A DNA stretch of 64,000 nucleotides, from assembly GCF_014854695.1 (NCBI RefSeq), contig NZ_CP027557.1, forward strand, positions 2,790,001 to 2,854,000, given 5' to 3'. The position numbers and the translations under genes were made by a program. The DNA is from Rhodococcus rhodochrous (GTDB lineage Bacteria > Actinomycetota > Actinomycetes > Mycobacteriales > Mycobacteriaceae). Below, piece after piece: positions 25,368-34,351 of this stretch. Every line of letters begins with the position of its first letter. Position 1 is the first letter of the stretch. The notes beneath the pieces are model-generated. The model made no database searches and was not told where the DNA came from. It was given only the letters and a program-made list of their open reading frames with translations.

Positions 25368-26537
25368 GTGCAGATTCCCACCGTCGAACCGCTGGTGTCC
25401 CGGCTGACCCGTGTACTTTCGCGCCCCCGTCGTGTGCGTGCGTTCGCTCGGGCCGGACTGTTGAACGGCTTGACCGGGGCAGCCAGACGTTCCCGGATCG
25501 CGGTCCTGCACCAACTTGTCGATCATGGAGTGAGCATGACCGAGTTGGGTCGGGCGACCAGCGCCGGTCAATTGGCCTATCTGGTGTTCGATGATGCGTT
25601 GGCGCCGCGCGGGGAGATGTACACCTTGGAACAGATTGCGCAGCAGACCGGCGTTCGGTCGGCCGATGTGGAGCGATGGTTTCGTTCGATGGGTCGGGGT
25701 GTGTCCACGACGGAGGCGGCAGATTACAGTGAAGATGATCTGCGTCTGGCGCGGTTGTTGACGGAGTACCGTGCGCTCGGGAGTGACGATGCCACCTTGT
25801 TTGCGTTTGCTCGGGTGGTCGGCAGAAATGCCTCGATGTTCGCAGATGTCAGCAGGCCGTTTCTGGAGAAGCAGTTGGAGGTGTATCGGGAGCGGCCCGA
25901 GGCTGCTCTGACGCTTGCTCAGGACCTGAGGCAGTTCGCTGCCGTTCAGTCCCGCCTGCTCAGTCAGGCTGTGACGACGCGGCTTCGTCAGCATCTCAGC
26001 CATCAGGTCCGTATCAGCGGGACCGATCGCCCTTCGCCGGACGTCTACGACGTGGCCGTGTGTTTCGCGGATCTCGTCGGATTCACCCCGTTGGGTGAAC
26101 AGCTCTCGCCGACCGAGCTCGGAGGCTTGGCCGACCGGTTGGACAGTCTTACCACCGATCTGGTGGAGGAACCGGTTCGGTTCGTGAAAACGATCGGTGA
26201 CGCGGTCATGTTGATCTCGCCCGATCCGACCGCGCTTGCTCAGGCGGCTGTGCGACTTGTGAATTCAGCTCAGCACCAGGGACTTCCGCCGCTTCATGTC
26301 GGCATCGCATGGGGTGCGGTAGTGCACAGTGCGGGTGACTGGGTGGGGCAATCATTGAATCGCGCCAGCAGGATCGTTGCGGTTGCGGAGCCACTGGAGA
26401 TACTGGCCGACAGCGAGACGATGAGTCGTCTGGATGCATCCCTCTTGGAGGTCGATTTCGCGGGGTCGTACCAGCTGAAGGGGTTCAGCGGTGAGCAGGA
26501 GCTCTACCGTGTGCGATCTGCGACGAACGAACGTTGA
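25368..26537 (+). CDS. Class III adenylate cyclase with Rv1264-type autoinhibitory domain
   Basis: This is a 389-residue protein. The GTG at 25368 starts a helical N-terminal domain (GLTGAARRSRIAVLHQLVDH, YTLEQIAQQTGVRSADVERW) like the pH-responsive regulatory domain of Mycobacterium tuberculosis Rv1264. The catalytic domain is about 225-385: FADLVGFT (metal Asp235), VKTIGDAV (Lys274, metal Asp278), AGDW (Asp324) and NRASR (Asn331, Arg335). All residues for metal, adenine recognition (Lys/Asp pair) and transition state are present, so it should make cAMP. The start is uncertain because the ribosome site is weak. Confidence 0.88.
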   Translation: MQIPTVEPLVSRLTRVLSRPRRVRAFARAGLLNGLTGAARRSRIAVLHQLVDHGVSMTELGRATSAGQLAYLVFDDALAPRGEMYTLEQIAQQTGVRSADVERWFRSMGRGVSTTEAADYSEDDLRLARLLTEYRALGSDDATLFAFARVVGRNASMFADVSRPFLEKQLEVYRERPEAALTLAQDLRQFAAVQSRLLSQAVTTRLRQHLSHQVRISGTDRPSPDVYDVAVCFADLVGFTPLGEQLSPTELGGLADRLDSLTTDLVEEPVRFVKTIGDAVMLISPDPTALAQAAVRLVNSAQHQGLPPLHVGIAWGAVVHSAGDWVGQSLNRASRIVAVAEPLEILADSETMSRLDASLLEVDFAGSYQLKGFSGEQELYRVRSATNER

Positions 26538-26770
26538 CGAGATCGACGATCGATCTCGGCAAGAAATAAGTGCGAGAGTATATTTCGGCAACGCGCGGGG
26601 TGGGCGTCACCGACTCGCCGATTTTCTGGCGATCCGTCGTCGACAGTGCACGAGGTCGCCTGTTCATCGGTGACCTCGCCGGCGTCGAGACCCTTGTCGA
26701 CCGCTACGGTCCTCTCGACGGTGTCTACTACGGACAGGGTTGTCCTTCGGTCCTGCTGCCGCGGGTCGCT

Positions 26771-27703
26771 CTAGTGGCGATCCTCGGAGTACGAGGGCGT
26801 GCTGCGCATCCGCGGTGGCGCGGTGGGGAAGCGGTAGTGCCCACCCCGCCGCCCTTGACGAACACCGGCCTCTCCGTCGAGATGTCTCCACGACGTAGCG
26901 GGGTCACCGTGACGATCGGTCACCCACTGCTCGACCGCCTCATCGAGGTGCGCTTCGCCAGCTCGTGAGGCGAACACCAACAGAATCAACGGTGCGCTGA
27001 GCACGAGCGTGCCAACGGCGAAGGCAGCGAGCAGCAGCGTCATGATCGGCACACCGTCAGGAACCGGTGCTTCCGTGGACATGTCGACGTGCAGACCGGC
27101 CATGCCGGTGTAATGCAACGCTGCCACGGCACCGCCCATGATCACCGCTCCCAGCACGCGCGTGGCAAGCCGTGCAGCTCTGCGGGCCAGCCACAATGCA
27201 GCTGTGGAAGCGCCGATGCCGATGAGTATCGAGACCATGACGAAGAGCGAATCATGGGTGAGTGTGCCACTGATCCGGATCGCGGCCCTACCGCTGTAGT
27301 GCATCAGACTGACCGCCAGTCCCATCACTACTCCGCCTACGGACAATGCGATTGCACGTCCGAGGGGGCCCGCCGACAAGGCCCGAATATCGATGAGCCA
27401 CAACCCGAACAAAGTTGCAGCTACTGCCACTGCCGCGGACAGCGCCGTCAATACGGGATCGTAACGGATCAACGAACCGGGCACTGAGAAGCCCATCATG
27501 GCAATGAAATGCGTAATCCAGATACCGACGCCTCCGAGGGACAACGCACCCAACAACAACCACGCCCACCGAGCCGTCCGTGAGGGACGGGTGTGGGCCT
27601 GCCGGACGCAGGACAGCCCGACATAGGACCCGGCAATCGATGTCCCGTAGGCGACGAAGAGCACCCACAGACCCAAATCGAAATGATGTATTTCGTGCGT
27701 CAT
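26771..27703 (-). CDS. MHYT-domain integral membrane sensor protein
   Basis: This is a 310-residue protein. The ATG at 27703 follows AAGGAAAACG; the long frame upstream is not protein-like. It opens with MTHEIHHFDLGLWVLFVAYG and has seven hydrophobic segments. The MHYT-type motifs are ITHFIAMMGF, SLMHYSGRAAIRI and ALHYTGMAGL, each with Met/His at the membrane face that could bind copper or another ligand (O2, CO, NO sensing is proposed for the family). The cytoplasmic tail (about 60 residues) carries no GGDEF or EAL domain. Partner unknown. Confidence 0.88.
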   Translation of the reverse strand: MTHEIHHFDLGLWVLFVAYGTSIAGSYVGLSCVRQAHTRPSRTARWAWLLLGALSLGGVGIWITHFIAMMGFSVPGSLIRYDPVLTALSAAVAVAATLFGLWLIDIRALSAGPLGRAIALSVGGVVMGLAVSLMHYSGRAAIRISGTLTHDSLFVMVSILIGIGASTAALWLARRAARLATRVLGAVIMGGAVAALHYTGMAGLHVDMSTEAPVPDGVPIMTLLLAAFAVGTLVLSAPLILLVFASRAGEAHLDEAVEQWVTDRHGDPATSWRHLDGEAGVRQGRRGGHYRFPTAPPRMRSTPSYSEDRH

Positions 27704-28167
27704 CGTTTTCCTTGCATACGGCACGCCCGAGCACTCGCGCTCGGCAGCGGCGTGCCCCACCGTATCGACGCGTGCTGCTCTTTCGGACCCCCCGAGGAGC
27801 AGCATCGAGAGCGTATCCGAACATTTCAGCCGACTTCCCGGCATCTGTGGTCTACGCCCGCGAGCCAGGGGAGAAGACGCCGCCGGATGAATCGGCCGAA
27901 ATCCCCGGCGTTTCGCGGCCGGCCTGATGGCATGAGGTTGTCGGACGAGGGCTTTTCCACTCGAAACCCCGTCGGGGTGCGGAGTGCATCGCGGGTTGCC
28001 GTCCGGCTCGCTACTGTTACGCCCCTGTCGGTACCTGTGTTTCGATTTCACCCCCTGATTCATTCTGTCGGCGCCGACGGCGATGCCGAACTCTTTCGTC
28101 GACGGAGGTATGCATCCGCGACGGCGGACGGTCCACGGTAGGAACGCTGGTACGCCCCGGAGAATGG
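27704..28167. other. Region upstream of the MHYT gene without a gene
   Basis: About 460 bp. A minus-strand frame stays open through it, but its translation is compositionally random and has no ribosome site. It should contain the MHYT promoter. Confidence 0.5.
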
Positions 28168-28545
28168 GTGCACCGACTACATCTGAAGTGGGGAGCCCTG
28201 CCGACGGGGCGGATCGACGGAGACGCCATCAAGGTGACTGCGCCGAGAACGAAGGCGGGCGGTAGCGCCGAGTGGGGTCACCCGTGGCAGACACGGGTCA
28301 GGGAATGTCCGCCGCTGACGAGTGCTCGGGTATCGGTGGTTCGTCGGTGGTGTGGTCATCCAGAAGACCGGTCATCCTCCGTACATCGTGTGGGGGAGAT
28401 TCGCAACAAGTGGAACGAGCTCGGCGGTAGCCAGGGCGCATTGGGCTACCCGGTCAGTGATGAGATCGACGTCGACGGGGTGAAGGTGAGTACGTTCGAG
28501 CGCGGCTCGATCTACTTCGAAGACGGTGTCGTGAGCGTCCGCTGA
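28168..28545 (+). pseudogene. LGFP-repeat protein remnant with frameshifts
   Basis: The end of the frame reads IRNKWNELGGSQGALGYPVS then DEIDVDGVKVSTFERGSIYF, a classic LGFP repeat (cell-wall-associated in mycolic-acid bacteria). Just upstream, another frame reads RWFVGGVVIQKTGHPPYIVW, the preceding repeat, and a third reads GMSAADECSGIGG, the one before. So at least two frameshifts break a once continuous repeat array within 28270-28400. The N-terminal hydrolase domain usual for such proteins is absent. Confidence 0.7.
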
Positions 28546-28815
28546 TCGGCATCGGCGTTCCCGACCATCGTTCGGGGCGAACGAGTGCATGCTGTCGTCG
28601 TTCTCCAACTGAACTCCGCAGCAGCGGAATCCGACTCCGCGAGCATGTCGGCTCTCTGATAGCCGGCTGCACGTCACCTCGTACGAATCGGCTTCGTCGA
28701 GTCGCTACCTGTGTAGGGATCGGGAAAGACTTTCGGTCATGGCCGTGCAACCCGTGTGGGGCGGTGTTCCGCGTTCACCCCCACTCGGCGGCCCACTGTC
28801 CTTGCGCGGCGGTGG

Positions 28816-29028
28816 CTACCTCGGGCCTGAGGACGATTCGAAGGACTGAACCGGGTATGCCACGCCGGCGCCGAGTACCCGGATGCCGACGCGGTCGCCC
28901 GGATCGAGAGTGGTGACGCCGAAGCGGCGCACGGTGACCCGTTCGGGGACTGCACCACCGGGGGCGTCGAGGCGGATGCCGACGAGCATTTCCGATCCGA
29001 GATACTCGACGTCGACGACGGCTCGCAA
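28816..29028 (-). pseudogene. Possible ABC-ATPase TOBE-domain fragment
   Basis: Translation gives VDVEYLGSEMLVGIRLDAPG, then GDRVGIRVLGAGVAYPVQSF and a short tail, similar in order to the C-terminal TOBE domain of MalK/UgpC-type sugar ABC ATPases. No ATPase core lies upstream; the first codon would be TTG without a ribosome site. It appears to be the last piece of a deleted gene, but the short match leaves doubt. Confidence 0.4.
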
Positions 29029-29061
29029 CCGTCTTCAGGTCCTTGCGGAGGGAGCATGCGA

Positions 29062-29493
29062 TCAGCGGTGCGAGAACCGCATCGACGGTATTGCGCGGTC
29101 GGTCGTGTGCCTCGACATCTCGGATTCCCCCGCTACCCGGCGGCGGATGCGCTGGGCGTGGCGCTCGGCGCGCGCCATCCGAATCAGATAGGCCGGCGTC
29201 GGCGGGACCCACCCGAGTTGCTTGGCGAGCGTCAGGTCGTCCCGGTTCGCCCAACGCTCGACGATCTTGCCGTCTTCGGTGTAGAAGGCGATCGGTGCGG
29301 TGTGGTGTCCGTGCATCGTCGAGTTCACCGTGACGAGATTCCACTCGGTAACGGCGTGGTGGATCTCGTACCTCAGATCTTCGAATGCGGCGCGCAACCT
29401 GAGCGCGAGTTCGTAGAAGGCGTCGGGCCCGGTGCCGCGCGCCGAGGGCGGCGCGGTTTTGCGCTCTCGGGTGAACCCGCCGACGCCGATCAC
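29062..29493 (-). pseudogene. SnoaL-like ester-cyclase/polyketide-cyclase family gene with an internal deletion
   Basis: The 143-codon frame contains LRAAFEDLRYEIHHAVTEWN, LVTVNSTMHGHHTAPIAFYT and KIVERWANRDDLTLAKQLGW, the ordered beginning and end of a SnoaL-like fold. Between FYTEDG and KIVERW the usual segment of about 35 residues (with FPPTG and WFRVEDG landmarks) is missing, leaving the frame intact. The N-terminus also lacks a normal start. It is probably non-functional, or at best a shortened protein. It lies between the TOBE-like fragment and doxX. Confidence 0.65.
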
Positions 29494-29535
29494 TTCATCG
29501 AAAAGCGGCGCGGTTCCCGCGCGCCATGTAGGTTT

Positions 29536-29967
29536 CTACGGAGTTACGACCGCTGTCTGCCGTCTGCGATCCAGTGCGTCGATCACGAGGGCTGCACCGA
29601 TGCCGAACATCCACACGTCCTTGGCCACGGCGGTGCCATCCTGGGTGGGTCGGATCGAGCCGTGCTCGTGCATGCCCGGGGTTTTCCAGTACATGGTCAA
29701 CAATCCACCGCTGAAGGCCGCGAGTGCGGCCCCAACAAGCGCAGAGGGCACGAACGGCGCGAGCAGTGCTACACCGAGGGTCGTTTCGGCTGCAGAGACC
29801 GTCTTTCCGAAAGTCTCCGGCCGCATCGTGCGTACAGCGGGAACAGCGTTGGCGGCCATGCCCTGTAACCCGGCGGCAGCTTCGGAGGACAATGCTCGCT
29901 TTCCAAGGCCCGAGTTGAGAATGAACGCGCCGGTTGTCAGACGGAGGGGAAGATGACTCAATCTCAC
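29536..29967 (-). CDS. DoxX-family membrane protein
   Basis: This is a 143-residue protein with a GTG start after GAGGAGA. Hydrophobic segments are LRLTTGAFILNSGLG, TTLGVALLAPFVPSALVGAA and KDVWMFGIGAALVIDALD. The order matches DoxX/DUF4267-type four-helix membrane proteins. Typical partners are sulfur or redox enzymes, but here the neighbours are remnants. Function is unproven. Confidence 0.8.
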   Translation of the reverse strand: MRLSHLPLRLTTGAFILNSGLGKRALSSEAAAGLQGMAANAVPAVRTMRPETFGKTVSAAETTLGVALLAPFVPSALVGAALAAFSGGLLTMYWKTPGMHEHGSIRPTQDGTAVAKDVWMFGIGAALVIDALDRRRQTAVVTP

Positions 29968-30274
29968 AGTTCTCTCCTCTGTGCGTCAGGTCGAACCTCG
30001 GTTGAAGTGTCGGAGTACTTCGATCATCCCGCGGTCGACCGGCAGACGCCACCTGTGATGTACCGCGTGTCGGTGAAGGCAAGGAGGACATCGTCGCTTT
30101 CGACCTACGCGCCGACCGCCTAGTGGGCGGGGACGCCGAGCGCGGATTCGGTTCGCGGTCGCAGTGGTGCTTGGCATCGCTGTTACGGGGTTCGTTATAT
30201 GTCGAGCCGACGGACACTGAGCTTTCAGATGCTCTCGCACCTGTCGGCGCTGAGTTCAGCTGCAGTCGGGTTGT

Positions 30275-32290
30275 TCATGTGTGCGTTGCCGGTGCCTCCC
30301 AGGGCAACACCGCGACAGCGTCGGAGTCACGACGGTCAGCCGACCGGTTGGTGCCGGCGAGTGGGATGGCGATGTCGACGACCTCGGACTCGATGGTCAA
30401 CGACACTTTGCGGGCGTGGGCGCGCCCGGTGGGGGCGTCGTACGCGATCAATACATAGCGACCGGTCGGAGGCAGCTGGAAGGAGTAGCGGCCGCGGTCG
30501 TCGCAGTGGGTGGAGTCGATATGTTTTCCCATCGCCTCGCTGAGCGCAACCAGTGCGCCGGGGGCGAGTCGGCCGTCGCAGGTGACGGTGCCGGAGACGG
30601 TGAGTTCGTCGTCGAGGGTGATGTCCTGGACGATCTCGCCGCCGGCGAAGTCGATCACGGTGGCGGACGGTGCCCAGCCGAGGGTGTTCGCGACCACCAC
30701 GTAGGTGCCCGGGCCGGGCAGCACCACCGCATAGCGGCCGTCGTTGTCGGCCCGGCTCCAGTCCAGCTGTTCGCCGTGCATGTCGAGCACTGATACCAGC
30801 ATCATCCCGCGGGCGTTGTTGTCGGAGCGGGCCAGCCGGATCTGGCCCCGCACGACCGCTTCGTGTTTCTCCTGGCCTTGGGCGCGGGCGAGTTCCAGTT
30901 CGCGGTGGGTGCGGCGGTCTCTGGGGATCAGGGCCGCCACCGCGGCACAGGTCGCTGCTGCCAGGGCGCCGAGGCCGAGTACGAGCTGGAATGCCGTGTC
31001 GGTGGCGTAGAAGTTACCGGCGATCTCGACCTGGTGGGTCGCCATGATGACCGCGACCAGGGTGCTGGCCAACGAGGTGCCGACCGAGCGCACCAGTGAG
31101 TTCAGGCCGTTGGCCGATGCGGTCTTGGTGATCGGTACCGAGGACATGATCAGTGTCGGCATCGCGGCGAAGGCCAGCGCGGTGCCGATTCCGACCAGGG
31201 TCGAGCCGATCACGACCGCGGTCACGGACTCGGCGTAGACGAGGCGGCCGGCGTAGGCCAGTGCCATGAGTGCCGCGCCGGACAGGAGCACCAGGCGGCC
31301 GCCCCATCGGCCCAGCAACCACCCGGACAGCGGTGACATGGCCACCATCGCCAACCCCGAGGGCACCATCGCCAGACCGGCAGCGCTGACGCCCAGGTCG
31401 AACCCGGTGCCGCTGACACTGGGCTGCTGGAGAACCTGGACGGTGACCAGCATGTTCACGAACATCGCTGTCCCGGCGAAGATGGAGGCGAGGTTGGTCA
31501 TCAGCACCGGTCGTTGCGCACTGGTGCGCAGGTCGACCAGGGGCTCGTTGACGCGCAGCTCCAGCGGCGTCCAGATTGCGAACAGCAGCACCGAGGAGGC
31601 AAACAGGCCGAGGGTCAGCGGCTGGCCCCATCCCCAGGTGTTGCCCTTGGAGATCGGCAGCAGCAGGCATACCAGTGCCGCCGAGAGCACCAGCGCCCCG
31701 ACTGCGTCGAAGCGGCCCGGTGTGCGCACCGGTGACTCCTCGACCACCACGAGCAACGCCACGACCAGCACCGTTCCGATGACGGCGCTGAACCAGAAGA
31801 TCGAGTGCCAACCCAGCCAGTCGGTCAACACGCCCGCCAGGGGGAGCCCGAGCGCCGAACCGATGCCCATCGTCGCGCTCATCAACGCTACCGCACTGCC
31901 GATGCGCTCTGGTGGGAGCTTGTCGCGCAGCAGGCTGATCCCCACTGCGATCAGCGAGGCACCGAAGCCCTGCAGCGCTCTCCCGGCGATCATCGTCAGG
32001 AAGGAGACCTCCATGGCGCAGATCACCGAGCCGACGATCATCGCCCCCAATGCGACCGACAACATCCGTCGCTTGCCGTACATGTCGGCCATCCGGGCCA
32101 CGACCGGGGTACTCACGGCGGCGGTGAGCAGGGTGGCGGTGACCAGCCACGAGGAGTTCGAGGTGGAGATGTCCAGTAGCCCGGGGAACTCCGGCAGCAG
32201 CGGAATGACCAGGGTGAACTGCAACGCTGAGACCATGCCGCACAGTGACAGCACCACAATCGTCATCCAGGTTGGCACATGGCGAGACAT
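30275..32290 (-). CDS. MFS transporter (DHA2) fused to carboxypeptidase-regulatory-like domains
   Basis: This is a 671-residue protein. The ATG at 32290 follows AAGGAG; an upstream extension is not protein-like. Residues 1-480 form a 14-TM drug:H+ antiporter (FTLVIPLLPEFPGLLDISTS, ARMADMYGKRRML for motif A, GRALQGFGASLIAVGISLLR). Residues about 490-650 are cytosolic or periplasmic beta domains: GQIRLARSDNNARGMMLVSV, WSRADNDGRYAVVLPGPGTY and a second copy with TVTCDGRLAPGALVALSEAM, DDRGRYSFQLPPTGRYVLIA. These are two transthyretin-like CarboxypepD_reg modules, an unusual tail for an exporter. Substrate unknown. Confidence 0.9.
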   Translation of the reverse strand: MSRHVPTWMTIVVLSLCGMVSALQFTLVIPLLPEFPGLLDISTSNSSWLVTATLLTAAVSTPVVARMADMYGKRRMLSVALGAMIVGSVICAMEVSFLTMIAGRALQGFGASLIAVGISLLRDKLPPERIGSAVALMSATMGIGSALGLPLAGVLTDWLGWHSIFWFSAVIGTVLVVALLVVVEESPVRTPGRFDAVGALVLSAALVCLLLPISKGNTWGWGQPLTLGLFASSVLLFAIWTPLELRVNEPLVDLRTSAQRPVLMTNLASIFAGTAMFVNMLVTVQVLQQPSVSGTGFDLGVSAAGLAMVPSGLAMVAMSPLSGWLLGRWGGRLVLLSGAALMALAYAGRLVYAESVTAVVIGSTLVGIGTALAFAAMPTLIMSSVPITKTASANGLNSLVRSVGTSLASTLVAVIMATHQVEIAGNFYATDTAFQLVLGLGALAAATCAAVAALIPRDRRTHRELELARAQGQEKHEAVVRGQIRLARSDNNARGMMLVSVLDMHGEQLDWSRADNDGRYAVVLPGPGTYVVVANTLGWAPSATVIDFAGGEIVQDITLDDELTVSGTVTCDGRLAPGALVALSEAMGKHIDSTHCDDRGRYSFQLPPTGRYVLIAYDAPTGRAHARKVSLTIESEVVDIAIPLAGTNRSADRRDSDAVAVLPWEAPATHT

Positions 32291-32764
32291 CGGACTCCTT
32301 CGAATCGGGGCAAGGTCGATCGTTGGCACCCAGTTTTGCTCACCGGGGAGGGTGTGGGTGGTCTGGCACGCTCGGTGTCGCCGGGTTTCTCGCCGCATTT
32401 CGCAACCAGCGACAGTTCGACCGGCCATACCGACCACTGCGCCAAGGCGCGGCGACACCACAGGTCCCCGGCGGTATGTGCACTGGCGATTTTCGGCGTG
32501 GTTGGTGCGGTGCTCGGAGCTACCGGCGTCCTCAGCCGTCTCGAGTGGGCATCTGGTGGTCGGGAGACCGGCCCCAAGTCGACGCGTGGCGAGCGGCCGG
32601 CTTCACCCTCAGTGAGCTTCAGTTGGGGGAGACGGTCACCTTCTCTCGCGCCGTCACGGATAAGAACGCGCGACTTGTGGTCGAGGTGCCCAGCAGAGCG
32701 GAACTGAAGACGGTGACCGAACGCTCGGAGCAAGCCGCTGATGTCGATCTGGTGCTGATCACCT
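32291..32764. other. 474-bp region upstream of the MFS fusion gene
   Basis: No gene is supported. The promoter of the MFS gene must lie within the first part. Frames in the rest are open on the plus strand but have random composition. It leads into the transposase remnant. Confidence 0.45.
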
Positions 32765-33133
32765 GTGAAGTCGAAGCCGGACGTGCCGGCGGCGGCGAAG
32801 GATCTGTACATCTCGCCGTGGTTCACCGCTATCGTCTGCGTGTTCACCAGGGGCTGTGCCTGGCGGCACCTGCCGCCGTCATTCGGGGGCAGTGCTCCGA
32901 TCGCGCATAGTCGGTTCACGCCCTGGGTCAAGGATGGGGTGTTCGACGAGCTGCACCGTCGGTCCTCGATCGGCTCGGTGCCGGCGGGGACCTGGACTGG
33001 TCCGCCGCGTTCCACGCATCGCCCGCCGCGGCGTTGCCGACTGACCATCCGCTACGAGCACCACGGCGAGAACTTCGCTGCCTTCCTCCGACTCGCCGCG
33101 GCGTCGACCTGCTTCGAGAAACTCGCCGAATGA
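32765..33133 (+). pseudogene. IS5-type transposase remnant with lost middle
   Basis: The frame begins with KDLYISPWFTAIVCVFTRGC then AWRHLPPSFGG, the N-terminal block of IS5-family transposases. Around 32960-33020 a second frame reads VLDRLGAGGDLDWSAAFHAS, and the sequence then jumps to LTIRYEHHGENFAAFLRLAA, the C-terminal end of the same family. The DDE core between them is gone. Sequence after the stop (TGAGACATTCTCTGAAAC) resembles an IS right end, but no matching left end was found. Confidence 0.7.
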
Positions 33134-33259
33134 GACATTCTCTGAAACAGGAAAGGTACTAACGGAACTCTGCCGATGTCAGAGTGTTGAGGAAGGGCCG
33201 ACATCAAGTCCTGCCACTTCTACGTGACCCATATGGAAGCCCCTCATTCGGGGTATCGA

Positions 33260-33685
33260 TCAGTCGGCGGCGCGCTTACGCGGCCGACCACGCCGCGCCG
33301 TCTTCTTGACCGGGGCTCTCCGTCGCGGCTCGGTTTGCTGAGGCTCGTCCTCGTCCTCGCCCTCATCCTCATCCTCATCCGAGTCCTCATCCGAACCTTC
33401 GGTGGTGTCCGCTTCCTCGTCCTCCTCCTCGTCCGCATCGGCTTGTGAACTGTCGGATGGGGCGTCGCGCCAACTGAATTCGACTTCAATTTCGACCTGG
33501 TCGCCGTCCACCTCGATCTCGAGTTCCCATTCGAGTCGGTCGGCGACGACGAGCGAAATGGTGTCACCGCCCGAGTCCAGTTCCACTTCGGATCCCGTCG
33601 CCAAGGCGCGGCCGAGTGCGATCAACCGCTCGGACGCCTGCTTGCGGGAAAGTTCGGCCTTCTGCTTGATCTCCAGCTTCGGCAC
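33260..33685 (-). CDS. Amphi-Trp domain protein with acidic linker and basic AT-hook-like tail
   Basis: This is a 141-residue protein. The GTG at 33685 follows AGGAGTTGCC. Residues 1-75 are an amphi-Trp-type beta domain (LEIKQKAELSRKQASERLIA, DTISLVVADRLEWELEIEVD). Then come about 40 residues that are mostly Asp/Glu, and a C-terminus with RRRAPVKKTARRGRPRKR, where RGRP is the AT-hook core. The design suggests a nucleic-acid or nucleoid contact, but amphi-Trp proteins have no settled function. It is monocistronic. Confidence 0.8.
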   Translation of the reverse strand: MPKLEIKQKAELSRKQASERLIALGRALATGSEVELDSGGDTISLVVADRLEWELEIEVDGDQVEIEVEFSWRDAPSDSSQADADEEEDEEADTTEGSDEDSDEDEDEGEDEDEPQQTEPRRRAPVKKTARRGRPRKRAAD

Positions 33686-33972
33686 GGCAACTCCTGACCT
33701 CGGTGAAGTATGCATCCACGGTATCTGCCGCGAGGTAGGCAGGAGTCGTGAACGAGGAGTCGTGACGATTTCGAGGTTCGTCGTCCTGGCAAGTTACGTG
33801 CGCGCGACCGATCGCGGCGAGAAGTACCTCCGGGCGGGATTGACTTGCGGTGTCGCAGGCCTGCCGATGATGTCGGCCCGGTGCCTTGCCGGTGCCGGTT
33901 CGCGTGGCGATGGTTCTGTTCGTTTTGTGACGGTCGACGGTGCGGTCGGTGGTTCTTCTGTCAGGAGTTGTC

Positions 33973-34176
33973 ATGGCCCGTTCCGTTCGAGATGACGAAG
34001 GCCGTTCGCCGGCCGATGAGGTGACGCTGCGCGACCTCGAGATGGTGGTGCAGGCACTGACCGGCCGATGTGCGGACGCAGATGCCGTCGAGTTCAGGAG
34101 CAGGCGAGGAGCCGCAGAGCCGGCCGGGCGATCCGACGTGCCGGATGGGAGGCGTCGTCGCCGCACACAGCGGTGA
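33973..34176 (+). CDS. Small hypothetical protein
   Basis: This is a 67-residue protein. The ATG at 33973 follows TCAGGAGTTGTC, a good ribosome site. The sequence MARSVRDDEGRSPADEVTLR then DLEMVVQALTGRC suggests one amphipathic helix, followed by an Arg-rich tail ending RRRRRTQR. No family is recognised. It stands alone, 175 bp before the catabolic operon. Confidence 0.45.
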   Translation: MARSVRDDEGRSPADEVTLRDLEMVVQALTGRCADADAVEFRSRRGAAEPAGRSDVPDGRRRRRTQR

Positions 34177-34351
34177 TTCCACTCTTGGCCCGGCGGGTTA
34201 CGACCAGGGGCCGCGCGAAACAGTCATGAGTGCTTGCTCCGAGAGCAGCGGCATGTGACGCTGACCACATAGTGGAGTCACGTGCACTTCTCGGCGGTCT
34301 CTCTCCGCTCGTTCCTCAACGGGCAGGCAAACCGGTCCAGGAAGGGGTCGC

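Noticed and set aside
26570..26968. Plus-strand frame between the cyclase and MHYT genes
   Set aside because: Part of it is readable (GRLFIGDLAGVETLVDRYGP) but no family is recognised, there is no clear ribosome site, and its second half is antisense to the MHYT gene.
33140..33215. Terminal inverted repeat of an intact insertion sequence
   Set aside because: The sequence after the transposase remnant resembles an IS end, but no matching left end or target duplication was found.
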